From Planctellipticum variicoloris (GTDB taxonomy: Bacteria > Planctomycetota > Planctomycetia > Planctomycetales > Planctomycetaceae): a stretch of DNA of 64,000 nt. Under the pieces are notes generated by a model. That model was not told the DNA's origin. It did not search any database and saw only the letters and a list, made by a program, of their open reading frames with translations. Below are positions 52,020 through 61,949 of the stretch, one piece after another; positions within the stretch are counted from its first letter, which is position 1; every line of letters begins with the position of its first letter. The stretch lies in NCBI RefSeq assembly GCF_030622045.1, contig NZ_CP130886.1:186001-250000 (forward strand), given 5' to 3'. Position numbers and translations under genes: made by a program.

Positions 52020-54152
52020 ATGAGATTGACTCTGCGAACTCTGCTGGCGTATCTGGACGACGTGCTGGAGCCCGGTGAGGCCCGCGAAATCGGACAGAAG
52101 ATTCAGGACAGCCCGGTGGCGGCGGCGCTGGTCAGTCGGATCCGGGAAGTGATGCGGCGGCGGCGATTAACCGCGCCGGACATCGACGGCCCGGAGCAGG
52201 GCGTGAACCCGAACATCGTGGCGCAGTATCTCGACAACTCTCTGACCGACGACCTGGTTGCAGATATGGAACGGGTCTGTCTGGAGTCTGACGTCCAGCT
52301 TGCCGAAGTGGCGGCCTGCCATCAGATCCTGACGCTGGTGCTCGGCGAACCGATGGACGTGTCTTCGCTGCAGCGAGACCGTCTGTTGGCTCTCTGTCCC
52401 GGCCAACCGGCCAGCCAGCTCGATATGACGCTGGCCCCGCCGACTCGGAGTTTGAGACCTGCAGAAGCGCCCGTCGCCTTCTCCACCTCGAACGGAGAAG
52501 GATTTGAAGACCGATTGCCCGAGTTCCTGAAGCCTTCGCCCTGGCCGTCGCGTGTGATTCCGATTGCTGCTGCGGCCCTGCTGATCGTCGTCTGGATTGG
52601 GATGGTGGTTTCCGACCAGCAGACGATGCGCGGATTGTTTCAGCCGGCCGTTCACGGACTGGAGGCGCCGGTCAGCGGTGATCCAGTCGCGGCCCGCGAT
52701 GCGGCGTCTCCGGAAGGCCAGCCGCCTGGCAACCGGGTTGCGCCCGCCGAAGACGCGTCTGGCAAACCGGCGATGACAGGAACACCGGAGACGCCGGCGC
52801 CGGCAGTTCCGCCGCGGCAATCGGAGCCGACCGAAGTGGGCGCGACAAAACTCGCTCCGGTTCTGCCCGAGACAGCAGTTCCGGCGGTGGTGGAACCGAA
52901 GCCAATGCCGCCTGCGGCCGCGCGACCCGCCGCTGAGGAACCTGCCGCTCCCGCGGTCGCGCCTCCGTCCGCGTCGCCTCCGCTGCCGGTCAGCTATGTG
53001 TCGTCGGAGGGGATTCTGCTCAAGGAAAAGGCGGCGGACGACCATTGGTCGCTGGTTCCCCGCCAGGCCAGTCTGGAGCCGGGGGATCAGCTCGCGGCCC
53101 TGGAGCCGTTCGAGGCGCTGTTGAGCATCGACAGCGATACCGCTCGGGTGACGTTGCTGGGAGACACGTTGACGCAGTTGATGGGGCCGACGCGCGCTGC
53201 GCGAGTGGGCTTCGGGATTCATCATGGACGGATTGTGCTGCAGAGCGGTCGCAAGGAGGATCGGTTGCCAGCGGAGATCGCGATTGCCGTCGGGCAGGAT
53301 TTGTGGAAGGTGGAATTGCTCGCACCGGACACCGTGATTGGCATTGAAGTCGAGGTCCGTGAGACGACCGGTCCGGACCAGGATTTTGGCGCCAATGGCT
53401 ACCTGGCGGAGTGTTTTGTACTGACGGGAGCGGTGCGCTGGGCGGGAATCAATGGTCAATCCCAGCAGGTGGATGGCGGCCACTGGTTCCGGATTTCGCC
53501 GGGCATGGGCCCGATGGCGGAACGGTCGGTTTCGGAGCCGATTCCCCTGGTGGAGTCGCCCGACTGGCTGGATCCGCAACGTCGCAAGCTGTCGTCCGCA
53601 TTGCGTCGCTATGCCGACCTGTTTGAGAAGGAACTCGCTCCGGCCGATTCGGTCGAGCAGACGCTGGGAACGCTGGCGGGGGATTCGCGGCCCAAGATTT
53701 CCGAGCTTGCGACGCGCGGCCTGGCAACGATGGAAAACTACCCGCAACTGGTGACGGCGCTGGCGCAGTCGTCTCACGAGGAAAGCCGATTTGCCGCCCG
53801 CGACGGTCTCAGGCGCTGGCTGGCGTCGACGCCCGGAGCCGGTGCGACGCTCTCTAAGGAGCTCGAACTGAGGTATCCTCCGGCCGAGGCCGCGACGATG
53901 CTGCGACTGTTGTGGGGATACTCGGACGCCGATGCGCGCAATCGGGCGACATCGCTGGAGCTGGTGGAACTTCTGCGAAGTCCTCGCACCGAGTTCCGGG
54001 AGCTGGCGTTTTTTCACATCGTCCGCCTGACCGGGCAGCGGCACGACTATCGTCCGCTGGATGGGGGAGTCCGCCGGGAACCGGGCGTCCGCCGCTGGTT
54101 TGACCACGTCGAGCGAGAGGGGGCGCTCGTCAAACCAGAGGCGCAGTCATGA
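52020..54152 (+). CDS. Anti-sigma/FecR-like single-pass membrane protein
   Basis: This 710-residue protein starts with a planctomycete-style anti-sigma-like cytoplasmic domain (LRTLLAYLDDVLEPGEAREI, PNIVAQYLDNSLTDDLVADM), then has one membrane helix (VIPIAAAALLIVVWIGMVVS, near 180). A Pro/Ala-rich spacer (about 230-330) and a beta-rich FecR-like region (about 335-510, PGDQLAALEPFEALL, GRIVLQSGRKED) follow, with a helical-repeat tail. GGGAGGA precedes the ATG at 52020. No sigma factor gene is adjacent, so signalling is an inference. Confidence 0.75.
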   Translation: MRLTLRTLLAYLDDVLEPGEAREIGQKIQDSPVAAALVSRIREVMRRRRLTAPDIDGPEQGVNPNIVAQYLDNSLTDDLVADMERVCLESDVQLAEVAACHQILTLVLGEPMDVSSLQRDRLLALCPGQPASQLDMTLAPPTRSLRPAEAPVAFSTSNGEGFEDRLPEFLKPSPWPSRVIPIAAAALLIVVWIGMVVSDQQTMRGLFQPAVHGLEAPVSGDPVAARDAASPEGQPPGNRVAPAEDASGKPAMTGTPETPAPAVPPRQSEPTEVGATKLAPVLPETAVPAVVEPKPMPPAAARPAAEEPAAPAVAPPSASPPLPVSYVSSEGILLKEKAADDHWSLVPRQASLEPGDQLAALEPFEALLSIDSDTARVTLLGDTLTQLMGPTRAARVGFGIHHGRIVLQSGRKEDRLPAEIAIAVGQDLWKVELLAPDTVIGIEVEVRETTGPDQDFGANGYLAECFVLTGAVRWAGINGQSQQVDGGHWFRISPGMGPMAERSVSEPIPLVESPDWLDPQRRKLSSALRRYADLFEKELAPADSVEQTLGTLAGDSRPKISELATRGLATMENYPQLVTALAQSSHEESRFAARDGLRRWLASTPGAGATLSKELELRYPPAEAATMLRLLWGYSDADARNRATSLELVELLRSPRTEFRELAFFHIVRLTGQRHDYRPLDGGVRREPGVRRWFDHVEREGALVKPEAQS

Positions 54153-54264
54153 CGGATCGGGCGATTCCGATCGGCGGAGGAACCCCTTGCTGAATGGTCG
54201 GCGGGTCTCGTTGGGGCTATCCTTCCCGGTCGTTCCGCAACCCTGTTTTGTGACCGGCCCCGCC

Positions 54265-55143
54265 ATGTGGACTCGTTTCCGTCATCTGCTCGAGCTGATC
54301 CGTTTCAGCCATACGATCTTCGCTCTGCCGTTTGCGATGTTGTCGGCGGTGCTGGCCTGGCGCCGGCCGGACAGTCCGTTCGAGTGGCGCGACCTGGTGG
54401 GAATCCTGCTCTGCATGGTCTTCGCCAGGTCTGCGGCGATGGCGTTCAACCGCCTCGTCGATCGAGGGATCGATGCGGACAATCCGCGGACCGCTCGCCG
54501 CCACATCCCGGCAGGGCTGCTGTCGGTCTGGGCGGTGACTGCATTCACGGTGGCGACCAGCCTGGCCTTCGTCGCCTCGACGCTCATTTTTCTGCCGAAC
54601 ACGCTGCCCGTGATCTTGAGCGTTCCAGTGTTGCTGGTGCTGCTGGGGTATTCGTATGCGAAACGGTTCACGGCCTGGTGCCATTACTGGCTGTCGGCAG
54701 CGCTGATGCTGTCGCCGCTGGCCGCCTGGATTGCGATCCGCGGGACCATCGAATGGCCCCCCGTGCTGATCGCGGCGGTCGTGTTCTTCTGGGTCGGCGG
54801 CTTTGACATTCTGTACTCGTGCCAGGATGCCGAGTTCGACAGGGAACGCCGCCTCTTCAGCATTCCGTCGCGGTGGGGCGTTCCGCGGGCGCTTCGTCTG
54901 GCGGCGGTCAGTCACGCCCTCACTGTCGCGGGACTGCTCGGATTGTGGTCGGTCGCCGGTCTCGGACCAGTGTTCCTGGCCGGCGTGATTGTCGTCGCGG
55001 TGCTGCTGTTTTATGAGCACTCGCTGGTCCGGCCTGAGGATCTGACACGGGTGAACCTGGCGTTTTTTCACGTCAACGCGGTAATCAGCCTAGGGTTGCT
55101 GGTGGTGACGCTCGCCGATCTGTGGTGGACACGCGCCCGTTGA
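54265..55143 (+). CDS. mqnP: UbiA-family prenyltransferase, probably MqnP
   Basis: This 292-residue membrane protein attaches a prenyl chain to an aromatic ring. The two Asp-rich Mg2+-diphosphate motifs are AFNRLVDRGIDADNPRT and GFDILYSCQDAEFDRER. About nine hydrophobic helices are present. The NPRTARRHIPAG continuation is typical of the MqnP group in the futalosine menaquinone pathway, and mqnE lies 1.9 kb downstream in the same direction, which favours MqnP over a ubiquinone-type UbiA. The start at 54265 gives a standard N-terminus (MWTRFRHLLELIRFSHTIFA). Confidence 0.85.
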   Translation: MWTRFRHLLELIRFSHTIFALPFAMLSAVLAWRRPDSPFEWRDLVGILLCMVFARSAAMAFNRLVDRGIDADNPRTARRHIPAGLLSVWAVTAFTVATSLAFVASTLIFLPNTLPVILSVPVLLVLLGYSYAKRFTAWCHYWLSAALMLSPLAAWIAIRGTIEWPPVLIAAVVFFWVGGFDILYSCQDAEFDRERRLFSIPSRWGVPRALRLAAVSHALTVAGLLGLWSVAGLGPVFLAGVIVVAVLLFYEHSLVRPEDLTRVNLAFFHVNAVISLGLLVVTLADLWWTRAR

Positions 55144-55175
55144 GGAGGAGATAATTTCCGTCTGGAGGTGAGGCC

Positions 55176-55730
55176 ATGTCGATCGCACATCAACCCGTGA
55201 CCTGGCGACAATTTGAGCGGATGGAGTTCGAGCATCCGACCGAGCTGGTGCGGGGAGAGATCTCGGAGCAGGAAATGCCAACCAGCCAGCACGGTTCGGT
55301 CTGCGCGATGGTCGCTGCGTTCCTTGTGTTCTGGGCGCGCACGGGACGCCAAGGAGCAGTCTTCTCCAACGACTCGCACGTCCTGACTGAGCGAGATCCC
55401 GACACGGTTCGTGGGCCCGACTGTGCCTTCATTCGCCGCGAGCGGCTGCCCGAAGGCAAGTTGCCTGCCGGCGTTCTGGAGATCCCTGTCGATCTGGCCG
55501 TCGAAGTCCTGTCGCCGACGGATCGCTGGACCGACGTGCTGGACAAAGTGCTGGAGTATCTTCGCAGCGGAGTCCGTGAGGTGTGGGTCATCGACCCGCA
55601 GCGGCGGTCGGTCGCCGTGCATCAACCCGAACAGTCGCCGATGCACTTCGCAGAGTCCGAGACACTGAACCGACCGGAGCTGCTGCCGGGATTCTCGTGC
55701 CCGGTTGCAGAGCTGTTCGCGGATCTGTGA
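55176..55730 (+). CDS. Uma2 family endonuclease-like protein, copy 1
   Basis: This 184-residue protein has the PD-(D/E)xK-like Uma2 fold: ELVRGEISEQEMPT (first acidic residues), DTVRGPDCAFIRRERL (Asp), DLAVEVLSPTDRWTDVLDKV (Glu and Lys) and GVREVWVIDPQRRSV. It ends PELLPGFSCPVAELF. Uma2 genes are abundant in planctomycetes and cyanobacteria, but targets are unknown. It starts 32 bases after mqnP, so it is probably on the same transcript. It is one of three tandem copies. Confidence 0.85.
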   Translation: MSIAHQPVTWRQFERMEFEHPTELVRGEISEQEMPTSQHGSVCAMVAAFLVFWARTGRQGAVFSNDSHVLTERDPDTVRGPDCAFIRRERLPEGKLPAGVLEIPVDLAVEVLSPTDRWTDVLDKVLEYLRSGVREVWVIDPQRRSVAVHQPEQSPMHFAESETLNRPELLPGFSCPVAELFADL

Positions 55731-55821
55731 ATGCTGTGTGTTCCGGCCGATCCCCGGATTCCGGAGTGCGGTAGACGCCGGCTCGGCGAGAGGGGAGAAT
55801 TGGCCGGGAGGAGATTCCGAC

Positions 55822-56385
55822 ATGGCCATCGCCCCGATTCAGCTCATCACAGCCGACGAGTTCCTGCGGATGTCTTTCGAGCGCCCGGTCGAACTCGATC
55901 GTGGGGAGATTGTTGAAATGCCCCCTGCGAGTTTCCGCCACGGCGAGATCTGCAGCAACATCAGCGATGCGCTGCGGCGATGGAGCCGGGGCACGAATGC
56001 CGGGTTGCGCGTGGCCACGAACGATGCCGCGATCCTGACGACGCGCAAGCCCGACACCGTTCGCGGCGGCGATGTCGTTGCGATTCGACAGCGCCGACTC
56101 GGCTCCGAACAAGATGCCGAGCGCAGTCTGGAGATTCCGCCGGATCTGGTGGTCGAAGTACTGTCTCCCTCAGACCGGTTGCCGGCCGTAATGGTCAAGG
56201 TGACGGAATACCTGCAGGCGGGGGTCGCGGAAGTCTGGGTCGTCGATCCGGAAGATCGGCTGGTCGACGTGCACAATCCGTCCCGGCGACTGCCGGCCCG
56301 GTTTGGAGGCGATCAGGTGCTGACCAGTCCGGAATTGCTCCCCGGATTCTCCTGCCCGGTTTCCGAGTTCTTCGCCGACTCCTGA
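55822..56385 (+). CDS. Uma2 family endonuclease-like protein, copy 2
   Basis: This 187-residue paralogue of the preceding gene has VELDRGEIVEMPPASFRHGE, DTVRGGDVVAIRQ, DLVVEVLSPSDRLPAVMVKV and GVAEVWVVDPEDRLV, ending PELLPGFSCPVSEFF. All PD-(D/E)xK positions seen in copy 1 are kept. GGGAGGAG lies about ten bases before the ATG. The frame is intact, and divergence from copy 1 is high, so the duplication is old or the copies were gained separately. Confidence 0.85.
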   Translation: MAIAPIQLITADEFLRMSFERPVELDRGEIVEMPPASFRHGEICSNISDALRRWSRGTNAGLRVATNDAAILTTRKPDTVRGGDVVAIRQRRLGSEQDAERSLEIPPDLVVEVLSPSDRLPAVMVKVTEYLQAGVAEVWVVDPEDRLVDVHNPSRRLPARFGGDQVLTSPELLPGFSCPVSEFFADS

Positions 56386-56405
56386 CAATCAATGGGAATG
56401 CAGCG

Positions 56406-56990
56406 ATGACTCCTCCCGCCGCCGCAGACCTGCAGTCGGCCAGGCAGACCGATCTCATCACGATCGAGCAGTTCGAGCAGATGAGTTTCGAGTTTCCCGT
56501 CGACCTGGTCAAAGGCAGGATCGAAGAGATGCCTCCTCCCGGCGCCGCTCATGGTCGAGTCTGTGGCAATATCTTCTTCTTTCTGGAAGGCTGGGCGCGG
56601 CAGTCAGACGCCGGGGCGGTCACCTGAAACGACTCCGCGGTCGTCGACGGCGAGGAACCGGGAACGGTTCGCGGCAGTGACGCAGCCTTCGTACGCTGGG
56701 AGTCGCTGCCCGAAAGCGCGCTGCCGGTCGTGGCGTTCCGGACGGCGTCCGACCTGGTTGTGGAAGTTCTCTCTCGTTCCGACGAATGGTCGAAATTCGA
56801 GACAAAGCTGGATGACTACCTGGCGGCGGGCGTGATGGAAATCTGGGTCGTGTCGGTCGACGAGCGGTGCGTCTGGAGCTATCGGCCCGACCAGCCGCAC
56901 CGGCGGTTGGAGGCTGCCGAGGAGCTGAGCAGCCCGGAAGTCCTTCCCGGCTTTTCCTGCCGAGTGGTGGATTTCTTCCTCCACGTCTAA
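56406..56990 (+). pseudogene. Uma2 copy 3, interrupted by in-frame TGA
   Basis: The frame opens at 56406 and reads LITIEQFEQMSFEFPVDLVK and then GRIEEMPPPGAAHGRVCGN. It meets TGA at 56625-56627, then continues in the same frame with NDSAVVDGEEPGTVRGSDAA, DLVVEVLSRSDEWSKFETKL and GVMEIWVVS to a stop at 56988-56990. In copies 1 and 2 the stop position is a Ser or Thr (FSNDS, ATNDA), so a single C-to-G change (TCA to TGA) would explain it. The rest is undamaged, which points to a recent nonsense mutation, or less likely to read-through or a sequencing error. Confidence 0.8.
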
Positions 56991-57070
56991 AATCCGGGGA
57001 TTGACGCAGGCGGTCCGATTCCGCCCGCGGGTGTCCCGAATTTCTGACCACTGAAGCCCGATTCAGCCCC

Positions 57071-58204
<1,134 letters not shown>

Positions 58205-58364
58205 GTCGGACCCGGTCGCCGCGAACCGTATCCGGCAGTTTTCGCTTCCCATCGACCCGTCCGGGGGAATCTGCTAGAACCAACCGCACGTGGACCTCGT
58301 CGCGCGTGCAGTGCAGATCGACGGGGCGGGAACGGATTCGCCGCGGATACAGGGATGGAAGCCG

Positions 58365-59546
58365 ATGGCTCGCGGATGGAGCAGTCTGGTCGGAGTTCTG
58401 GTTGTTTTCGGAATCGGCGCCGGCGGAGGTTTTGCCTGGCGCGCGGGCTGGGTTCCTATGGAGTTCCGCCCCGCCGAGACGGGCAGCCTCAATTCGGATT
58501 GGTCGAGTGGTCCCGAAGCGGCCCAGATCGCCGCTGCCGCGCCCGCCGTTGATGCCGTGTTGGCAGTGCCGGAGCAGAGCGAGCCCGAGCCTCTGGAAGG
58601 GAGCAATGTCGCAGAGACTTCTCCCGGAATTCTCGGCCCGGCTGCGATCGAAGGAGCCCGCCCGCTGGCCGATGCCCGATCGATCGAGAAGCGGACGCCG
58701 ATGCGGCTCAGCAAGCCGGAAGAGGCTTTGAAGGGGCGAGTCCAGTCGGCGACTTTCGCCGAGGAAGCTGAAGACTCCGCGCCTCGGTCAGTGCAGACAT
58801 CGGGGGATGACGCGTCGAAGGATAAGGAAAACCGTTCAGAAATCGCTGCGAGCCCGGCCCTCGCCGACGAACTGCAGCAGATCGATCAGCAGATTCAGGC
58901 CGGCGAGTTTCTGCCCGCGCACAAGGAACTGTCGCGGATTTACTGGGAACGGCCGGCAGATCGAGCGGCGATTCAGTCCCGTCTGGAATCCAATGCCAAC
59001 ACGATCTTCTTTCAGCCGCAACCTCACTTCACTGAGCCGTACGTGATCCAGCCGGGCGACCGTCTGGAGTCGATCGCGAAAAAGTACAAGCTGTCCTGGG
59101 AGTATCTTTCGGCGCTCAATCGAACGTCGCCGACGCGCATTCAGGCGGGCAAACGTCTGAAGGTGCTGAAAGGCCCGTTCAGCGCCGCGGTCGATCTGCA
59201 GGATTTTGCATTGACGGTGCACCTGCAGGGCTACTATGTGAAGCGCTATGAGATCGGGATTGGCAAGGACGGTTCGTCGCCGCTGGGTCAGTTTCCAGTC
59301 TTGACCAAGATTGCGAACCCGCAATACACCGATCCCGACGGCCGGGTGATTGAGGGAGACGATCCCAGGAATCCTCTGGGAGAACGCTGGATCGATCTCG
59401 GAAACAGCTACGGCATTCACGGCACCATCGAGCCTGAAAGCATCGGCAAAGCGGCTTCGCGCGGCTGCATCCGGATGCGCGATCCGGACATCATAGAAGT
59501 CTACAACTTCCTGACGGTTGGCTCCGAGGTGACATTGAGAAACTGA
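58365..59546 (+). CDS. LysM-containing L,D-transpeptidase (YkuD family)
   Basis: This 393-residue protein has an N-terminal membrane anchor or signal (SLVGVLVVFGIGAGGGFAW), a long Ala/Glu/Ser-rich linker, a LysM domain (about 225-270: YVIQPGDRLESIAKKYKLSW) and a C-terminal YkuD domain with HGTIEPESIGKAASRGCIRM; the catalytic Cys is at about residue 368. L,D-transpeptidases cross-link peptidoglycan. This fits the finding that planctomycetes do have peptidoglycan. The ATG at 58365 with GGAA upstream is preferred to a GTG at 58290. Confidence 0.9.
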   Translation: MARGWSSLVGVLVVFGIGAGGGFAWRAGWVPMEFRPAETGSLNSDWSSGPEAAQIAAAAPAVDAVLAVPEQSEPEPLEGSNVAETSPGILGPAAIEGARPLADARSIEKRTPMRLSKPEEALKGRVQSATFAEEAEDSAPRSVQTSGDDASKDKENRSEIAASPALADELQQIDQQIQAGEFLPAHKELSRIYWERPADRAAIQSRLESNANTIFFQPQPHFTEPYVIQPGDRLESIAKKYKLSWEYLSALNRTSPTRIQAGKRLKVLKGPFSAAVDLQDFALTVHLQGYYVKRYEIGIGKDGSSPLGQFPVLTKIANPQYTDPDGRVIEGDDPRNPLGERWIDLGNSYGIHGTIEPESIGKAASRGCIRMRDPDIIEVYNFLTVGSEVTLRN

Positions 59547-59599
59547 TCCTGAGCGAGCGTTTCCCTGGCTCGTTCGTCGGACCGTCGGGGCTGTTTGCA

Positions 59600-60496
59600 A
59601 TGCTGCTCGGCGACTACCGGACTGGAATTGTCGGCCTGCTGCTGCTTGCGGCTGGTTGTGTCGGCGCACCGGTCATCCGCGGTTCGAGCGACAGTCTGGG
59701 TGATCTGCGGAAGTCAGTTCGAGACGGAGCTCCAGGCCCGACGAGGACGCAGACTCCGCCGCCATCCGATTGCGACCGACACTGTCGCGACGATCTCGAG
59801 GACGAGAATTCGCTGACAGCGGTTCTGTTCGGTCCGCTGCTTCGCGCGGGAGCGATCGGGGCCATTCATCTGGCCGGGGCGCCGTTCACGGTTCCCAATC
59901 ACTGGCTGGAAGGGGGAGATCTCTACGGCTCCGCCTACTTTCCGACCTGGCCATATGATGCGACCGAGGGGAGTCTGATCGTGGAGAATCCCGATCTGAA
60001 CAGTCACCGGACGTTTGGAGGTCGGCTGCAGATCTTCGGCGCGACTGACTTCGATGACCTGCAGCGATACCAGGTTCGCCTCCTGGCCGAGCAGACGAAT
60101 CGATTCGGCGTCGATACGGAGACCGGGCTGCTTCGTCAGACTGTGCCGGACGGTCACGACGAGCTCTGGCTGGGCGACTTTAATTTGACCTACCGATTTG
60201 CACAGAGTGAGCACGTGCAGTTTCGGGCGGGGATCGGCGCCAACTGGCTGGCCGACAGCGTTCGCGGCGACGCCGGATTCAATTTCACCTATCAGGTCGA
60301 TGTGTTTCCGCGAGAACCCTGGACGGCTTCGGCCCTGTTTGACATTGGAACGCTGGGGGACGCGACGCTCTTCCACGGCCGCGGGACCGTCGGGGTGATG
60401 GTCCGCCAGTGGGAGATCTTCACCGGCTATGACTATTTGAGCATTGGAGACTTCGATTCGCACGGAGTCCTGGGAGGTCTCTCGCTGCACTTTTGA
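59600..60496 (+). CDS. Putative outer-membrane lipoprotein with beta-barrel-like C-terminus
   Basis: This 298-residue protein has a lipobox (LAAGC, Cys20), a polar Pro/Asp-rich linker, then alternating hydrophobic-polar beta strands (DLQRYQVRLLAEQTN, DELWLGDFNLTYRFA, HVQFRAGIGANWLAD, FNFTYQVDVFP) and a C-terminal Phe (LGGLSLHF). This pattern suggests a small outer-membrane barrel or barrel-like surface protein. No named family is recognised. It starts 53 bases after the transpeptidase gene and may share its transcript, hinting at an envelope role. Confidence 0.65.
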   Translation: MLLGDYRTGIVGLLLLAAGCVGAPVIRGSSDSLGDLRKSVRDGAPGPTRTQTPPPSDCDRHCRDDLEDENSLTAVLFGPLLRAGAIGAIHLAGAPFTVPNHWLEGGDLYGSAYFPTWPYDATEGSLIVENPDLNSHRTFGGRLQIFGATDFDDLQRYQVRLLAEQTNRFGVDTETGLLRQTVPDGHDELWLGDFNLTYRFAQSEHVQFRAGIGANWLADSVRGDAGFNFTYQVDVFPREPWTASALFDIGTLGDATLFHGRGTVGVMVRQWEIFTGYDYLSIGDFDSHGVLGGLSLHF

Positions 60497-60591
60497 AACG
60501 GGACTGCACGAACCGATCCGGGATGCAGGATAGCTGCATTTTTCGGAAAGTCCGGATTGTCGGGTCCGCTTTCTCTCCGGGGCCGGATGTC

Positions 60592-60625
60592 CTACACTCT
60601 GAGCTTTCCGGGATTCCCGGTGTAG
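60592..60625. promoter_or_regulatory. Inverted-repeat structure upstream of cysC
   Basis: CTACAC (60592-60597) and GTGTAG (60620-60625) flank CCGGG-ATT-CCCGG (60608-60620). The element ends 39 bases before the cysC ATG. It could be an operator or a leader hairpin; its role is unproven. Confidence 0.35.
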
Positions 60626-60664
60626 CACGAGTTTTGAGACACTCTGGAAAGGAGCGGCGTTCTT

Positions 60665-61276
60665 ATGGCCGAACAGAAGGCCACCAACGTGACGTGGCAC
60701 GAGCACAAGGTCACCACAGCCGAGCGGGCGAAGCTGAATGGACACAAAGGGGCCGTGCTCTGGTTTACCGGCCTGAGCGCCTGCGGGAAGAGCACGATCG
60801 CGAACGCGGTTGACGCCATGTTGTTCGAGATGGGCAAGCACAGCTACATCCTCGACGGCGACAATATCCGGATGGGACTGAATAAGAACCTGGGCTTCTC
60901 TGCCGAGGATCGGGCCGAGAACATTCGGCGGATTGGCGAAGTGGCCAAGCTGTTCGCTCATGGCGGCACGATTACGCTGACGGCGTTTATCTCGCCGTAC
61001 AAGGCGGACCGGGATAAGGTGCGGGAGATTCTCCAGCCGGGCGAGTTTGTCGAAATCCTGGTCGACGCCTCCGTGGAGACCTGCGAGCAGCGGGATCCGA
61101 AGGGTCTTTACAAGAAGGCGCGGGCCGGCGAGATCAAGAATTTCACCGGGATCAGCGATCCGTACGAAGCGCCGGAGAAGCCGGAGCTCGTGCTGGACTC
61201 GAACAATAAGGGGATCGAGGAGCTTGCGAAGGAGGTGATCGCGTACCTCGAACAGAAGGGCTACTTTGCGGCCTGA
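60665..61276 (+). CDS. cysC: Adenylyl-sulfate kinase
   Basis: This 203-residue enzyme phosphorylates APS to PAPS in sulfate activation. The P-loop is FTGLSACGKSTIANAV (Cys in place of the usual Ser/Gly before GKS). ILDGDNIRMGLNKNLGFS binds APS, and DRAENIRRIGEVAKLF, AFISPYKADRDKVRE and KKARAGEIKNFTGI are family marks. AAGGAG lies ten bases before the ATG. No cysD or cysN is nearby, so it works alone here. It may also supply PAPS for sulfotransferases. A strong terminator follows. Confidence 0.95.
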   Translation: MAEQKATNVTWHEHKVTTAERAKLNGHKGAVLWFTGLSACGKSTIANAVDAMLFEMGKHSYILDGDNIRMGLNKNLGFSAEDRAENIRRIGEVAKLFAHGGTITLTAFISPYKADRDKVREILQPGEFVEILVDASVETCEQRDPKGLYKKARAGEIKNFTGISDPYEAPEKPELVLDSNNKGIEELAKEVIAYLEQKGYFAA

Positions 61277-61310
61277 AGTCGCTGAAGTGCTTGATCTGAA
61301 TTGCGATTTT

Positions 61311-61351
61311 CCGTTGGGCAGACCTGGTGTCTGTCCGACGGTCTTTTTTTT
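61311..61351 (+). terminator. Intrinsic terminator of cysC
   Basis: CCGTTGGGCAGAC and GTCTGTCCGACGG pair over 13 positions (two G-T pairs) with a five-base loop, followed directly by TCTTTTTTTTT. It lies 34 bases after the cysC stop codon. This is the clearest rho-independent terminator of the window. Confidence 0.88.
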
Positions 61352-61483
61352 CGGAGGCGAGAAAAAAATACTGGCGTACAGTCTGGCCGTACGCTATTGT
61401 TTTGCTATCCCATGTTGATCGTCTGTTGCCCATCAATCCGTGCCCTGCGTGCTCGCGCAGGTTAGCAGAATTGAAGGGGGGCC

Positions 61484-61921
61484 ATGCCGATGTTCCGTTC
61501 ACAATGTCTGTCCTCGCCAGTCTTGCGTTCTCTGGGAACGGGGGTTGTTCTCTGTTCGATGATCGTCGGCGGTCTGCTGGCGCAGGATGCCGCCAATTCG
61601 GCGGGAGCGGCTGCGGCCAAGGCCAAGAAAATGGCGGCCGGGAGGCTGCCGAATCACTATGCGCGGCTCGATTTGAGCGACAAGCAGCGTGAACAGATTT
61701 ACGCAGTTCAAGCGAAGTTCAAAGCGCCGATCGAGGATCTGGAGTCGCAACTGGAGATGCAGAAAGGCCAGCGGGACGCGGAAATTGAAGGCGTTCTGAC
61801 GAGCGATCAACGCAAGAAACTGAAGTCGCTGATCGAAGAAGCCCGCAAGAAGGCGGAGGCCAAGAAGTCGGTTCCGGACAAATCCCCGGAAAAGCCCGTT
61901 GATGGTCAGGCGTCCCAGTAG
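61484..61921 (+). CDS. Exported helical Spy/CpxP-like protein
   Basis: This 145-residue protein has a signal peptide, then Ala/Lys-rich sequence and a helical core RLDLSDKQREQIYAVQAKFK, LESQLEMQKGQRDAEIEGVL and LTSDQRKKLKSLIEEARKKA. The LTSDQR-type turn between helices recalls LTxxQ motifs of Spy/CpxP periplasmic proteins. The tail is Lys/Pro/Glu-rich. GAAGGGGGG precedes the ATG. It may be a periplasmic chaperone or stress protein; this is an inference. Confidence 0.7.
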   Translation: MPMFRSQCLSSPVLRSLGTGVVLCSMIVGGLLAQDAANSAGAAAAKAKKMAAGRLPNHYARLDLSDKQREQIYAVQAKFKAPIEDLESQLEMQKGQRDAEIEGVLTSDQRKKLKSLIEEARKKAEAKKSVPDKSPEKPVDGQASQ

Positions 61922-61949
61922 GCTGGGTCGTGGCGTCGAGGATGGGGAG

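Noticed and set aside
61372-61393. GCGTAC...GTACGC inverted repeat before the Spy-like gene as an operator
   Set aside because: The arms are only six bases long; without more copies or a regulator it is not distinguishable from chance.
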